From the NCBI GenBank assembly GCA_002633005.1, contig NMRA01000141.1, forward strand, positions 169,858 through 233,857: a DNA stretch of 64,000 nucleotides, given 5' to 3'. Below, piece after piece: positions 10,541 through 22,372 of this stretch. The notes under the pieces are model-generated. The model ran no database searches. It saw nothing but the letters and a program-made list of their open reading frames with translations, and was not told where the DNA came from. Numbering within the stretch: position 1 is the stretch's first letter; every line of letters starts with the position of its first letter. The position numbers and the translations under genes are program-made. The DNA is from Phoronis australis (lineage: Eukaryota > Phoronida > Phoronidae).

Positions 10541-11646
10541 TGGATATCTAATTAGGTAGAGTAAGGTGGCATTCAATAGTTTCTTTCAGCAACTGTCAAG
10601 TTTGCCTTAAAACTCAATAGTATTTTTGGGTGACACAGTCGAATTTGGCTTCCCCAATTTCAGGGATAAAAAAATTGCCGCCTGCTAGTCTGGCTGGGAA
10701 TTTTAAGTTTTATGCTGTATGTGAAGGCTGTGAATGGCATTTGCTTAATTTTTAACTCTGTTCCAGAGAGAAACGTTGCCAGTTGTTGGCCCATTGACCC
10801 ATTTTTGCTCAGTCGTGTCTTCTCTTAAAAGCTATACTGCTTGCAACTGGGTAGTTAAAATTTAGCAGGTAAACTTCAGACACTTAGGAGTTATGGTAAA
10901 AAATTGGCTGGTCGACACTCACTTTTCACATGATTTCTGTAATTTGGAAAGTTTTGGCAGCATGAATGCCCTGTGCTCGGTTCTTCGCAATCATATGCAA
11001 GAGGTTTTGGTTGTACTGTGAATACAGTTGGCCTGTCACTTCCATCAAAACAGATGGCAAAAACGCAAAAAATAACACTTTTCAGCCCCACGCCACAACG
11101 ACAAGACTAGGCGTGAATCAACACTGTTTTTGAAAGCACATTTCCTGTACATAATCAAAGCACGTGATGCAAAAGTGTTGCTGTACAACTACATTTTTTG
11201 CTATTGAGAGCTACTTGAAATAGCAGCAAATTTCTCAGTCGCTCCGCAAAAATGCAACAACGTCCGTTCTAGAGCAAAAAAAAATATCTGCAGCCAAAGT
11301 ATCGCAATGACGTATCTTATTCCCAAAATGTTCACAAACCCAAGCAAACCAGAATGCGAAAGCAAGGCATGTGCGTGGAAAATGTTGACATTTTTGCATA
11401 TACAGCCGACTCCTTTCTTTAAATAACTTTTTCTGTTTTGGTACGGAACTGGTACTGTATTTTTCTTCATTCAGGCCTTGCAACTACCACAGGTACGGAT
11501 CTAATTTGCAGTATTTGGACAAAATTGTGTTCCATGGCTTCACAAGCTTGGGGAGCGTGTCCGTAAATATTCATTAACAGACGGGTTATGTGTCTACATG
11601 ACACCAAACTATGGACTAGAAAGATTTACCATCATGCAGGCTTTCA
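10541..11646. other. Gene-free stretch
   Basis: No supported exon. Overlapping minus-strand frames at 11.2-11.5 kb show no domain. Confidence 0.35.
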
Positions 11647-12082
11647 GTGCCCGGTTGCATGAAACAGTCCCAAATAGGGACTCAACTAAGGTCCCTAAAT
11701 CTACTGCGTATTTGCAGGCTTATCAAAACACTGATTGTCCTATCTTATGGTGTTTGAATATCATTACTACACCAATTTTTGGCTTTTATACAAATCGAGA
11801 GTGAAATCTAGATTGAATTTTAAATATTATTGAAAATAAGTAGGGATCTTTTCATGCAACGCACCCAATTTAAGGAGTAAGTCCCTAACTGTTTTGATTG
11901 AATTGAGGGCTCAGTTTTTAGTTATATTATTAGAAAATGTCATTATTCAAAGAAGAGCTCATAATAAAGATTAAATTATAGGAAAACTAGTACACCTGTA
12001 GCTAAAGAACGAAACAAATACGAAAAAGATTTAGAGACCTTAGTTGAGTCCCTGTTTGGGACTGTTTCATGCAACCGGGCAC
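11647..12082. mobile_element. MITE with about 55-bp terminal inverted repeats
   Basis: gtgcccggttgcatgaaaca at 11647 continues for about 55 bp. The exact inverse family sequence closes the element at 12082 (tgtttcatgcaaccgggcac), with few mismatches. The interior is AT-rich and non-coding. A decayed relative lies at 60843-61060. Confidence 0.8.
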
Positions 12083-12167
12083 AGGTCCCCATCCTGAGGA
12101 GACCTCACTGTTTGAATGTGTCACCACACAGCTGTTGATGAGACGGCGACCCCAACGACTACTGATC

Positions 12168-12316
12168 TTAGGGCAAGAGTGATTCCTCCACACAACTGTA
12201 GTTATTGCAATAACCATCCCCAACATGTAGAACTTCATCCATGAGATAATAAATTGGGTGCTCATCTCTATAAAGATTAAATTGGGCATTGGTGATGTCC
12301 AGTGCAGTAGTTTTTA
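12168..12316 (-). CDS. Candidate 3' exon of the proline-rich gene
   Basis: This 149-nt frame fits the phase of the candidate exon at 12476-12564 and runs to a TAA at 12168-12170. It reads as Tyr/Asp/Cys-bearing sequence (LYRDEHPIYYLMDEV, then GDGYCNNYSC). The acceptor is CAG, but the tract upstream is A-rich, which is weak. It is supported only by phase match and plausible composition. Confidence 0.25.
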
Positions 12317-12475
12317 CTGGTGATTTTTTTATTCGCCCCAGTTGATGGAAGAGTGAGCCTGTCTTGTGAGGTTAGATGCGTATTCAACCAAAGGAGTGTC
12401 GCAGATTTAGAATATCTGATCTGTCATAAGGGTTTTCGGCTGCCCCTCATTTAAAAGGGGAAACGTGATCACAAC

Positions 12476-12564
12476 CTTTCAGGCCCGGGCCATAAAGATA
12501 GACGTAAGTTTCTTGGTGTTTTGATCTCCAGGACACTTGAACTCCCTTGAACGCACATTGAACT
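12476..12564 (-). CDS. Candidate middle exon of the proline-rich gene
   Basis: This 89-nt frame completes a Gly codon left open by a donor at 13052 and reads VQCAFKGVQVSWRSKH before KHQETYVYLYGPGLK. It ends in phase for the 12316 acceptor. The donor (gttgtg) and the acceptor (ccacaccag) are both weak. The alternative acceptor at about 12741 (ctgttttag) has a better tract but leads at once to a stop in this phase. Confidence 0.25.
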
Positions 12565-13048
12565 CTGGTGTGGCACCCACCAATAACCCAGTATTATATC
12601 CATGCAAACATAAAAATCAACTGCATGACTAAGCCACTCATGCTGATTTGACGATATCATCATTACTGTGTAGAATCGTTTGGACAACCCCGAATGAGCA
12701 ACCACCATGGCTACTGGCAATTCCCGCGTATCAGTCACCTCCTAAAACAGATTAACATACGAAATGGAATCGATTTGAGGTCGGCATTCCTGATACAAAT
12801 GTAAGAGTGACCTTGCACTTCATTCGTGGTTTCTGGTTTAGAGTAATAGTAAGTCTTTCTCACAAACTCAAGGGCATTCGCACCAACAGAGTTTGTGTCA
12901 TTTTCTTACTAAAAATTTCTTTCACACTTTTTTCTCACGACCAATTTTTTATGTAGAAACAATTGTTGTTCACAAGAAAGAATTATACGGGAGAGAACGC
13001 CCAATCGATTTTTTGAGGCAAGAAGGCTGAATGTCTCATAATTTACTC

Positions 13049-14159
13049 TTACCCGTCTCGCGGGGAGCATTTCGAATTCTTTAAAGGCGTTTCCATTACG
13101 TAGCACGAACGATAGATATTTATCGTGTTCGCCTCAAACTTGCATGGATTTCTCTTCAATTTAACCCACGTTTGACCACCTTTCTTTTCATCGCCGGAAT
13201 CATTCGACCCACCAGAGCCCGTTGGCGGCGTAACTGTTGGACACACACAGGCTGTGGTAGGGATAGGTTCAAGGGTAGAGGTAGGTCTAGGTTCTGGCTT
13301 GCCGGTTGGCTCGGGTTTAGGGGTACATGTAGGTCTAGGTTCAGGTTCAGGAGTTGTTGTTGGTTTAGGGGTCGGGTTGGATGTTGGTCCTGGGCTATAG
13401 GTAGGTCCGCTAGGTTCAGGTTCAGGAGTTGTTTTAGGTTTAGGGGTTGGGTTGGGTGTTGGCCCTGGGCTGTAGGTAGGTCCGCCAGGTTCAGGTTCAG
13501 GAGTTGTTTTAGGTTTAGGGGTTGGGTTGGATGTTGGTCCTGGGCTGTAGGTATGTCCGGTAGGTTCAGGTTCAGGAGTTGTTTTAGGTTTAGGGGTTGG
13601 GTTGGGCGTATAATCAGTGGTGTGGTGAAAGTTAGGAGGATATTCAGGGTAAGCACTTGGTTCAGGTTCGGGATTCCATCCAGCAGGGCGTGGCCAGCTG
13701 TCCGGCCATGGCAAGCTCTGTGATACGACTCTGCTCACAACGGAGACGTAAACCAGCAACAAGACCTAGAGAAGAACGGTAAAGAGATTAATCTTCAGCT
13801 AAGGCTACAGAACACCATAGAACGTCAACTTTATGACAACTCTACAAGCGGCATATTAATAAATATTTTACATTAGGGTAGGAGAAGTTCCTAACCAACT
13901 ACAAAAACTTCTTCTAACCCAGTCGCTTCTCACTTTAATCCCGCCACCGGCCAACAACCATTTTAGAGATGCATTTCCATGCTCCTAACTATGCAAATGT
14001 ATAGCAGGAACTAAACGACAATGTTATCCGAGTGTCATCAACGCTAAACATAATGCAGTTGTCTTTAATGACGACTCGTAAATGTGAAAACAAAAAATTC
14101 CACTAGAGGTGACCTTTGCACTAATGACGTACCTTGGGAGCTCTCATAACCCGCATCAT
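13049..14159 (-). CDS. Secreted proline-rich repeat protein
   Basis: A short first exon (14133-14159, MMRVMRAPK, donor gtacgt) joins exon 2 at 13765 in phase 0 across acceptor ttctctag. Together they make a signal peptide, with core VLLLVYVSVV and probable cleavage after VVS. The mature part is PxP-rich. Four units of about 25 residues (75 bp) carry YSPGPT, NPTPKPK and TTPEPEP and fill about 13330-13610. A Ser/Gly/Asp/Lys linker follows, and then a Cys-bearing tail with CKF, RSCYV and KCSPRDG. Read through, it stops at 13049 with 247 residues. That TAA lies inside a consensus donor (GG|gtaaga, intron from 13052), so exon 2 may instead splice to further exons. Thr/Pro repeats of this kind are usually extracellular and O-glycosylated. 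The family is not recognised; matrix, mucin-like or nematocyst-wall roles are all guesses. Confidence 0.75.
13330..13610 (-). repeat. 75-bp coding tandem repeat, four units
   Basis: The phrase ggttcaggttcaggagttgt (plus strand) recurs at about 13339, 13412, 13488 and 13562. It encodes the TTPEPEP block of the proline-rich protein. Spacing near 75 bp keeps the frame. The units differ by point changes and one deleted segment in the C-terminal unit. Confidence 0.85.
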
Positions 14160-16900
14160 GTAGTGTTATTCCCCGACCCTAGGTCACGATACTTACTAGA
14201 CACATATGAGAGATTAACGGCGGATTATTTTCGATACAAAACTCGTTCTTAAAAACATTTGGCAATTTTTCAACCTACTTCATATTCACATATTCGCTAT
14301 ATGTTGTATTTCTAACTAATTTGACCAAGCAATCACAGTGATAAGGAATTAGCCTACAAGTTCCACTTTAAATTCAATACCTAGAGATTTTGGAAAAACG
14401 TATTATGTTTATTTATTGTACCGAAAATAATTCGTTATATTTGTAAGCGACATGCCAAAAAACAACAGAATTCAAGGTTACCGAGACATTGTAAGATAAA
14501 TTGCGGATTTGTTGACATCTTCATGAAGCAGTATGAGAGCAAATTACATTTCATTGCATATTAAGTTTTAGATATTTCTTAAGACAGTTGTATTTCATGT
14601 GTTGCTAATCAATGTTATGATGGTGAGAGCACTTACAATCTATACCCCGTTATCACCTAGCATACGCATGGTATTGCCAATGGTCAACTAGAAACCTCTC
14701 GAGGAGCGGAGACCGCCATGCGCCCCCTCCCAGACAGTGCAAGCATATGCTCAGACCCTAGGTCACTACTAGTGGATACTAGACAATGGACTGATATACA
14801 TTCCTCATTAAAGTTGGTGTAGTTTCGAGAATGGTGACTTTTCAATTTCAGATGGTTTTAAATTGTCGTATGACGTATAGTCTCACAGAAGGTACCCTTC
14901 GAACCATAGGATCCTCTTTGTTGCACTGGATAAGCAGGTTTCAGCTGAATAATGTTTTCATTTTGCAGATAAGAGGACGTATTTACTTGGCTCAGACAAC
15001 ACAGGCAGACTTGCATTTCTTTAATGAACTTGTTCATCGTTTTACCTTCCGAGTCGTGACAGCCTGCGGGCGGAGTGTCGTACATACGAAGACAAAATCT
15101 TACTCCTTCTCATGAAAAGACTTGTCGACCTACTTCGATTTTTTGAATGCGACTTTTGGACAGAGGCTTGCAACGCTGTCGCCCAAAATGCAGTGTCGAA
15201 ACACTAGTCTGTACATTACACTTTGTCGTATACGAAAGCGAATGAGAAAAATCCGAATTAGGCCTAGTAAATTGGACCTTATTGGGCGAAAGAGGTAAAC
15301 GTTTTACAATGACGACTAGCACAAAGACCAACATGAAAACATGTAAAAACTTTCGTCGAGCACGATCATCACTCACTGATTTGGTTGACTTCATCGTCAC
15401 AGCTCTTCTCGACAAATGTCTTAGTAAGCAACTGGTCTATCGCACTTTTATAAACTCGGTGACGTGATCTATGGCAGGGAGTGTAAATCAAAAAGAATGG
15501 GTGAAACGTGACTTGCGCAATGACACGTGCTTATATCCCGTTCACATGACAACATACACCCAATTTACACGACGGGCGCGAGTAGACACGGGGCAAATGT
15601 CCACGTTGTAGGAAAAAAATAGGGATAGTACGCTTGATATTTTCAACTCGTAGGCTGCCGGTTCAAACATAGTGGTTTCAAGGCAGAAGCGTGAATACCG
15701 ATCATCTTACGACATGCTATACTTGTTTCGGAGGCCAACAATACGTGCCACTAAAATAGTTGGCGATTTCATGGTCAGGTCCCCTATAACTAGACGACTT
15801 TTTCGATTAAAATACCCACGAATTAGTGTTATCTTATAGATTTAGGAATTCTACAGAAGGGTCTATAAGTTTGCAACAAAACTCTTTGCAATGGTTCTAT
15901 ACATTCTGTTGAGTTAAAAGCTACAATTTTAAGCGCTATTTTTGTTTTAATTCACAGATTACCATTTTGTTGAGTATTACTGCTATGGGTAAAGCATCGA
16001 CGAAAGCGTGATTTTGTCACAGAAGCTCCCAATCTTCATTTCAATATGATAACTCTCTTAAAGGTTGGGATTTCATTTCGGCAATCTCTTTAATATCCCT
16101 GGCATACTCTCCTAGTGGCATGACATCTTGGCTATCAAAACTACAGTCGAGTACCTCCTAGATTCAATCCTGTAACCCCCTTTCGTTTGTATCATTTTTA
16201 AACATCCCGTCTAAATTTTATACTTTTCAATGTTTTCTAAATTTTACCCGGAAGTAGTGCCATATTTTGATTTTTAGCTGGCGTTTGGAGTCTAGTTCAT
16301 TGCTCAAATACCTGCTGGTAACTTGCAAAATCTACAGCGTGTCCAAAAACTGTTCTCACACTTCAAATGACAATAACTGCGTTGTTTATTGGATTAGGAA
16401 CAAGATTATCGACAGAAATTTAAACAGTGGTGATCAAAAAAGGAAACAGGTCTTCATACCAAAATAAATACATTGTTTATTGACTTGAAAAGAAGATTAA
16501 TTGACTTTGCATAACCTTGGCATTTTTGAGACTAAACGGCGCGAAATGCAGCTATAAAGTTTCTTCCTGTAACTGATTGTTTGCCATGTACCAATACATA
16601 CAGAGCACGTAGCGGCTCACGCCGGCGCCTGCCCTCACAACAAGGTGTACCGGCATAGATCAATGTGTAACTTTACAATAAGCCTGTGAGCAGAGTCTGG
16701 TCCACGGAAACTGAATTTGAACTCCCAGCATTGGACAAGCTGGCTGCAACAGACGGTGGCCAACCTATAGACCTAATGGGGCAATTCGGAGAATTCTCCT
16801 AACGCGGTGTCGCTGCTGTACTAGTGGTGATTGAATTGCGCATGCGTCGCTGTCTGCATGTAAACAGGTGGTAAAAAGACGGAATTGTTGTCAAAATACG
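14160..16900. other. Gene-free stretch upstream of the proline-rich gene
   Basis: No supported exon. Frames at 14831-15115 and 15110-15467 are open on both strands but show no domain or splice pattern. The promoter of the proline-rich gene should lie just above 14159; no clear TATA box was picked out. Confidence 0.35.
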
Positions 16901-16904
16901 TCGT

Positions 16905-17104
16905 CGCGCTAAGCCTTATTATTGCTATTTTCCCTGTACTGGTGCAAGTCTTCGACAGATGGTAAAAAATTTCCAAAAGACCTCAGGATACTACATTTGT
17001 GGAGAATAGCGGTCAAAAGGGTCAACCAACTGGAAAAAAATGTGTGGATGCGGAAGCCCCGTCATTGTGTGCTCTATGCATTTCCATTGGGAGACTACAT
17101 ATAA
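16905..17104 (+). pseudogene. Decayed THAP-domain relic
   Basis: The frame reads KSSTDGKKFPKDL, then LWRIAVKRV, then HCVLYAFPLGDYI. It follows the THAP layout of a Cys pair, FPKD, W, and C-x2-H-F-x-x-GDY. The first Cys pair (tgctattttccctgt) is in another frame, and the final His is Tyr (CVLYAF). At least one frameshift and one lost zinc ligand make it non-functional. Confidence 0.5.
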
Positions 17105-18640
17105 CATTACTTGGTGAGTTTTTAGCAGTCTGTTTCTATCGCCATCGTTCGGTGATGTTATACCCACCAGTTACCCCACTGAATAACGGGTTTATTGAGT
17201 GGAGCTAAGGGTTTAGGAAACTCACCCGGGACTCGGATGCCAGGTAGGCTAGCAGCACATATTCATATAGTCCTGGGTGGGAGTGCGCCCAATATAAGAG
17301 GTGTATGGTACGTGACTCTCAGATGTCAAGGATAACTTTTTCACAGCAGCTTCTCTTCAAAACTATGCCGTGTCCAATAGAATTCTCTAGATGAGTGGGT
17401 TTCCTTATTTTATAGCACACCCCACCCCCAGGACTACCAGATTAGTTACCGAATTAACATGAATAAGCCTTAATTCAGTAAATGTCGTACCATTGCATTG
17501 GAATAAAAATTGACACCTAGAATGAATTTTACTTGTTGAGATTAGAAGCACATTTTAAGTGTCATGAAAAATACACATTGTTAAATCACTTTTAGCCTTT
17601 TTCACATATTTTAATTCAGATATTAAGTAAGACTTGAGTACAAAGGTTATTAGTTTCTACACATAAACATGAGGATGAAACGTCAAGTTTGTTCTGCCTT
17701 ACAAAAGTAGTTTTGTCTTGTGTTTTCTTTTACAATTTGCTAATATTTCTCCGACTATTCTGTTACAGGTGAGAGAAAACTGAAGCCAACCGCCCGAACG
17801 TCTATTTTACCTTTGGACAAAGTGAAAAGCAATCCTTCAGCAATAACCTGAGAGAATTGAACGTAATTCAGAAATTCAGCACTTGATATGCCTGATTATG
17901 GACACCGTCGCAATGTTGCTTCTTTGTATGTATGTGCTTTTTAGTTTGCCATTTTGTTTTTAAATACACTGATAATTGTTTATTCTCGAATCTTGTGCAT
18001 AGCAGATTCTTATCCAGCTAGCTACAATTGAAAACATACTTTTCTTGCATGTGGAACTTTTGTTCATAGACAAGTTAACACAAACCTTAAAATTGTTCAA
18101 AGGCCTTCTTAAGAAAGCTCTAAACATAATTACACACACAAACAAACCAAATGCAAACAAAGGGAATACTTCATTTTGATCGCTGCACATTTCTATAGGT
18201 CAATGAAAATGACAATTCGCAAGCGTATTCGGCAATCATTTCAGCTTTATAAAGAATAAGCACAACTGCACTATGGGGCGTTAAAACTGAAGAAACATTG
18301 TAGTTTCAATAATTAGTGACAAAATTGCCTGTTGATTAAAAATTTATTCGATGATCAAAGTGTAACATTAACGGGCTTTGTACTGACAATAAGACAATCG
18401 ATGCAGTCACTGAATGTCATTTCCTCATAATGTGTTCCAAATTGAAAAGTTTTTACCATTAGTATAAAGCCTTTCTTCTTAAAGGAAAAGATAATGTCAC
18501 TCAGTGAGAAAGGAAAGGCATTTATACCAGAAGATTTTGGTTTTCATTTCGCTGGGATCTAGTTTCAATGGCCTATAGAAGCTCTTGTAAAAAGGTCCAG
18601 TTTCGAAACGTGGCTTTCTTTCATGTAACCTCATTCAGCC
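17105..18640. other. Gene-free stretch
   Basis: AT-rich, no exon or clear repeat recognised. Confidence 0.35.
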
Positions 18641-19035
18641 TCAATAACATCCACAATTAGACCCTTGAAGGTAAACACAACAGCATATCATTTTAATCGT
18701 TTTGAGCCCAAAATCGGACCCTAAACTAGGGTTTTTCTTTAGCTTCATTCCCTCATGTTTCTTCCAGGAAAGGAAATAAGCTGTTGTCCACACATGACTC
18801 ATTGCCTGTGAAAGGGCATCCTCACCAACAAGGCCTACTTGTGAAGCAGTCAGATACAGTTCCTCTGAATACACAGACAGTCCACTGGCACATTGTCTTA
18901 TGGTAACTTAGTACTGCGAATCACATTTCTCCAGAGCCACTGACTTGTACGTTGTGCCATGCAGCACTGCTGGTGTGTGGAAGTGCTGTGGGAAGAGAAC
19001 GGAGTAACAAAGCTTGTCTATGATACAGCTTGAAG
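18641..19035 (-). pseudogene. Unidentified coding-like stretch with one stop
   Basis: On the minus strand one frame reads CIIDKLCYSVLFPQHFHTPA, then VLHGTTYKSVALEKCDSQY, a TAA, and then straight on in the same frame with RQCASGLSVYSEELYLTASQ and EDALSQAMSHVWTTAYFLSW. The steady frame across a single stop looks like a decayed or mis-split gene. I do not recognise the family. It could also be chance. Confidence 0.3.
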
Positions 19036-19858
19036 TGGCCTTAAAATGTCACTGAAACTGGAACAAATATTGAAATATGAATAATTAAGTACTCCAGATT
19101 GGGTCAAAAATGCTATTCCTGTTACTCAAAAATATATGGTGACTGCTCTACAGTTTCACATAAAATTAAATAATTAATCAGAAACCAAGGGTGTATGTAA
19201 TAAGTTTTGCATAAAACTGTCATTATTTTTCATTCGTAGCCATAACAATTCTTTAAACGCATCACATGTCTGCAAAATATGCAAGTTTTTTGAGACAACT
19301 TCAAACCTTTGTTACCCATTTTGAAGCCTTTTTAATTTTGATACTTTCAGCAATTTAAAACCCCGATTACAGATTCATTGGCCTGTCAAGCATACTTCTA
19401 GTCTAAGGCTCAGGGAACCATTTCTCAGACTTTTAATTTTTCTTCTAATGGAAGATATGAAGACTTGGGTCATTTAAAAATGATGGATAATCTTTCTTTT
19501 GTTTAAGACTAACTACAAATCGTAAGGCACCATCAAAAGTGCAATTTTCACAAAAATGGCAGTTTGAATTTAAAACGGCTTGCAACATTTTAAGGCATAA
19601 GGTAAAACTATTCAGTCACTGTGAATTCAGAAAATGTAATATATTTTCATGGGTTTACAAATGATAGCAAAACAGTTTCATGAAATAAACTTGAAGGGAC
19701 TTCATGAAGGTTAAGAATTACCTCACCATGCTCTTTCCCCCAAACATGTATTACCTGTTATTTCCACACATTCAGTTGTACCAAATATTACAACCCCAAC
19801 CCCCTATGCCAATCCCCTGCTAGGACCTGAATAAGTTAATTAACAAAATGACTTACAT

Positions 19859-20054
19859 ACCTTTCTTTAAAAATAGCTGTTCCTTTTCAAAGGCTTCGTT
19901 CGTTGTCTCCAATATTGAAAGTAGGCTTTGACAACAGATCTGCACTGGATGGGAAGATCTTGCTGGTTAGCTGCAGTCAAATGCTTAAAACCAGTTTTTG
20001 TCCATTCAGGGACGGTGCAGAATCGATGCATATCTCCTCTGCACGGTACAAGAC
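19859..20054 (-). other. Exon-like stretch with good splice signals
   Basis: The acceptor ggtttttag before 20054 and the donor AG|gtatgtaag after about 19864 fit the consensus. One frame reads MHRFCTVPEWTKTGFKH and LPIQCRSVVKAYFQYWRQ, but it hits a TAA eight bases before the donor; the other two frames stop early. It may be an untranslated or decayed exon, perhaps of the same lost gene as 18641-19035. Confidence 0.25.
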
Positions 20055-20124
20055 CTAAAAACCAAAGGTTACGTGAAAACAGACCTGATAGATTTCCAGA
20101 AGACATATGATAGGGAGTAAACAA

Positions 20125-21127
20125 ATAGTCTAATGGATATTTGTCGCGTACCCTTTACCATTGGGCTTGGATTGTAATCTTAACTCATAACCTATATCGA
20201 GTTGACAGCAAAAACATTCAGCATTGATTGATGTAACTGTCACTGATAAACCTGTCAGAAATGATTCCAAACAATAATAATGCTTTGATGTACGAAAAGT
20301 TCCCGAGTGCTACGTCAAGTATCGTAACACGTCACAACAAACAAAGATTAACCCGACTGGCGACTGCCGCGAAGTCGACATCGGCGAGTACCTCAGTTAA
20401 CAGGCATCCGTAGAATAATCATGTAATAATCGTTAAAATAATCACAAACCTTACTTTTGTATAAGGTCGTGCTTGCTTCCTCTCATAGAAGCACCCTTTT
20501 CACGCAATCTCAGATTCAGTTGGCACGGCTGCAAGCCATTTCACCATGTATTTAATGGGCTCGCGAAATCGAGGCTCATAATCTTTCACCACTAGTACAC
20601 GCGCGCCCTCTAGTTATTGTAGATTTTCCGAATAGCTCTGTTCACGCGGCGGACAATAAAATCCAAAACGAGGTTCATTACGATAATCAAAGCGTAAGTT
20701 GACATTGCGTGAGTTAAATGGCCGGTCTTTCGAGGCCAACCTGGATATTAAATCTTAAAAATATATCAATCATTAACCACAGAGGCGTAGAAAAAATACA
20801 TTAGAGAACATGTCAATGAACCAAAGAGTTTTTTTTTCTGAAAACCAGGTTCGAAACATGAACAGTAAATATGATCAAATTGCGACGATCGTGGTGTTAC
20901 GGATTAGGCATTATGCTGAATACAGGGTTACGTTTCTTCTAGTAAATTGGTCATCTGCTCGTATTTTTGGAGATGAAGATATATTCGGCAGTGGTGGCTC
21001 ATCGCATTTTGCTGTCATGTGCAATTAGTCTAATCTGGTTGATCAAGAATATTAGCAGCATAATGGCATCTGGTTAGGTAGGAACTACCGGGACTCAAAG
21101 TTGATTTGTCATTGATCTGAAAGAATA
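20125..21127. other. Gene-free stretch
   Basis: No supported exon. The sequence is AT-rich with no repeat recognised. Confidence 0.35.
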
Positions 21128-21299
21128 AATATAGATTATTACATGGAGAAGTCGTTATCCCCCGTTATCTAGAGCCCGAGTGGATTTTGGAGAATTATCG
21201 CCCGAGGGCGTTAGCCCCGAGGGTGATAATTCTTCAAAATCCACGAGGGCTCTAGATAACGAGGGGTAACGACTGAGAACATGCAATAATCTATTTATA
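21128..21299. mobile_element. Foldback MITE with aaatatagattattacatgg end (copy 1)
   Basis: Starts aaatatagattattacatgg and ends with the inverse atgcaataatctattta. The interior is a long hairpin: gttatctagagcccgag and ggattttggagaattatc pair with gataattcttcaaaatcc and ctctagataac. Further copies are at 23331 and 24093. Confidence 0.8.
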
Positions 21300-21843
21300 C
21301 CGCATACTAAACGAGAAACATTGCACTGAATCGATTTACCTTTTCTGACTCTCCACGGCTTTGTAACTACTTTCTATCTCAGAGGCCAGGGTCGGAGGTC
21401 GTGGTCTTTTAAGAAAAATCGGGCTATTTTTGTCAAATAATGCTTTTACTCAAAACCAATTGAAAACTTGTATAATAGAAATAAATTGAATTTATAAATT
21501 AAGGTTTACCAACTATTATAGCTTAAAACACGTTTTTTTCACGCTAAGCTTCGACCGGGAAATTATCGTCTGCTAAAGTAGGTTACCACTGGTAACTGAA
21601 TATAATTCTTAAGTCAAAGAACCTGACGACACGATACCCGCACTCAAACTGGAGATCGGTGATTTACCAGTAAGAGGATATGAGAGAAAAATTTCACTGA
21701 ATTAGGATATCATTTTTATGGAAATTATGTGTCTTATTTTTCGTAGCCTATAAGTACAGTACAATGCGGTTTGTTGAACATGGGATTATTGCGCGTGCTC
21801 ATTTAAGTATTCTATTTTAACTCTTGATGACGTCAGTCGCTGC

Positions 21844-21912
21844 ATGGTGTAGTGGTAAAGTCGGCGACCAGCAATTCCAGGGTCTCGGGTTCGACTCCGT
21901 CATCGGTTTCCC
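21844..21912 (+). repeat. tRNA-derived segment (copy 1)
   Basis: A box tggtgtagtggt at 21845-21856 and B box ggttcgactcc at 21888-21898 are near-perfect. Acceptor-stem partners do not pair, so it is not a tRNA gene but a tRNA-derived segment inside the repeat. Confidence 0.6.
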
Positions 21913-21920
21913 GCCAAATC

Positions 21921-21942
21921 GTTATCTCACTAGTGAGATAAC
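21921..21942. repeat. Perfect 22-bp palindrome (copy 1)
   Basis: gttatctcact is followed directly by its own reverse complement. The same palindrome is at 24018-24039. Confidence 0.95.
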
Positions 21943-22200
21943 TTTATGGGTTATTACACGGTTGTATCTGCCATTTGACGCTAATATTGTGGTATAATTG
22001 ATGTTATTAAATTTATATATTCATTATGACAAAAAACCAGGCTCGTAATTGAAAATAAAATTTGTTTGACCATCCATTCCATGTGATAGGTTTCAAATAT
22101 CAATCTGGACCAAGTTGAATTTTAAACTTAAAACACCTAATTCTTTCGTTCAAAGCATATCTCGTTTTAGAGCTCAATTTCAGTTAACTGAACAGAACAC

Positions 22201-22372
22201 AGTGGCGGATTTAGAGGGGGGCCAAGGGGGCGTCATGACCCCTCTCCCCTAAAATTCTCCCACCGCTGATTCCATTTGGCACTGAGTTCAGGAGCGCGAA
22301 TGTCTGACGGGAAAAATCCTGGCTAATACTCTGCCCTACCCCCCAACTCAATAATCCTGGATCCGCCCCTGG
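22201..22372. mobile_element. gtggcggat MITE (copy 1)
   Basis: Starts agtggcggatttag and ends with the inverse-like ctggatccgcccctg. G-rich just inside the left end and C-rich inside the right. Related copies are at 29389-29625 and 36165-36472. Confidence 0.6.

Larger units (their letters stand above)
21342..21996. repeat. 655-bp dispersed repeat with tRNA-like part (copy 1)
   Basis: Runs from ctccacggctttgtaacta to attgtggtata and matches 23440-24092 over its length with scattered changes. It contains a tRNA-like pol III promoter and a perfect 22-bp palindrome. Confidence 0.75.

Noticed and set aside
12469-12741. Minus-strand frame after acceptor ctgttttag as an exon of the proline-rich gene
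   Set aside because: Its open frame needs phase 0, but the only good donor upstream (13052) leaves phase 2, which gives an immediate stop. Kept only as an alternative.
13172-13723. Long plus-strand frame rich in Arg, Gly, Phe and Trp
   Set aside because: It is the complement of the proline-rich repeat exon; the biased repeats keep several frames open.
21844-21912. Functional tRNA gene
   Set aside because: Boxes A and B are good, but the acceptor and T stems do not pair and the same segment recurs in a repeat.
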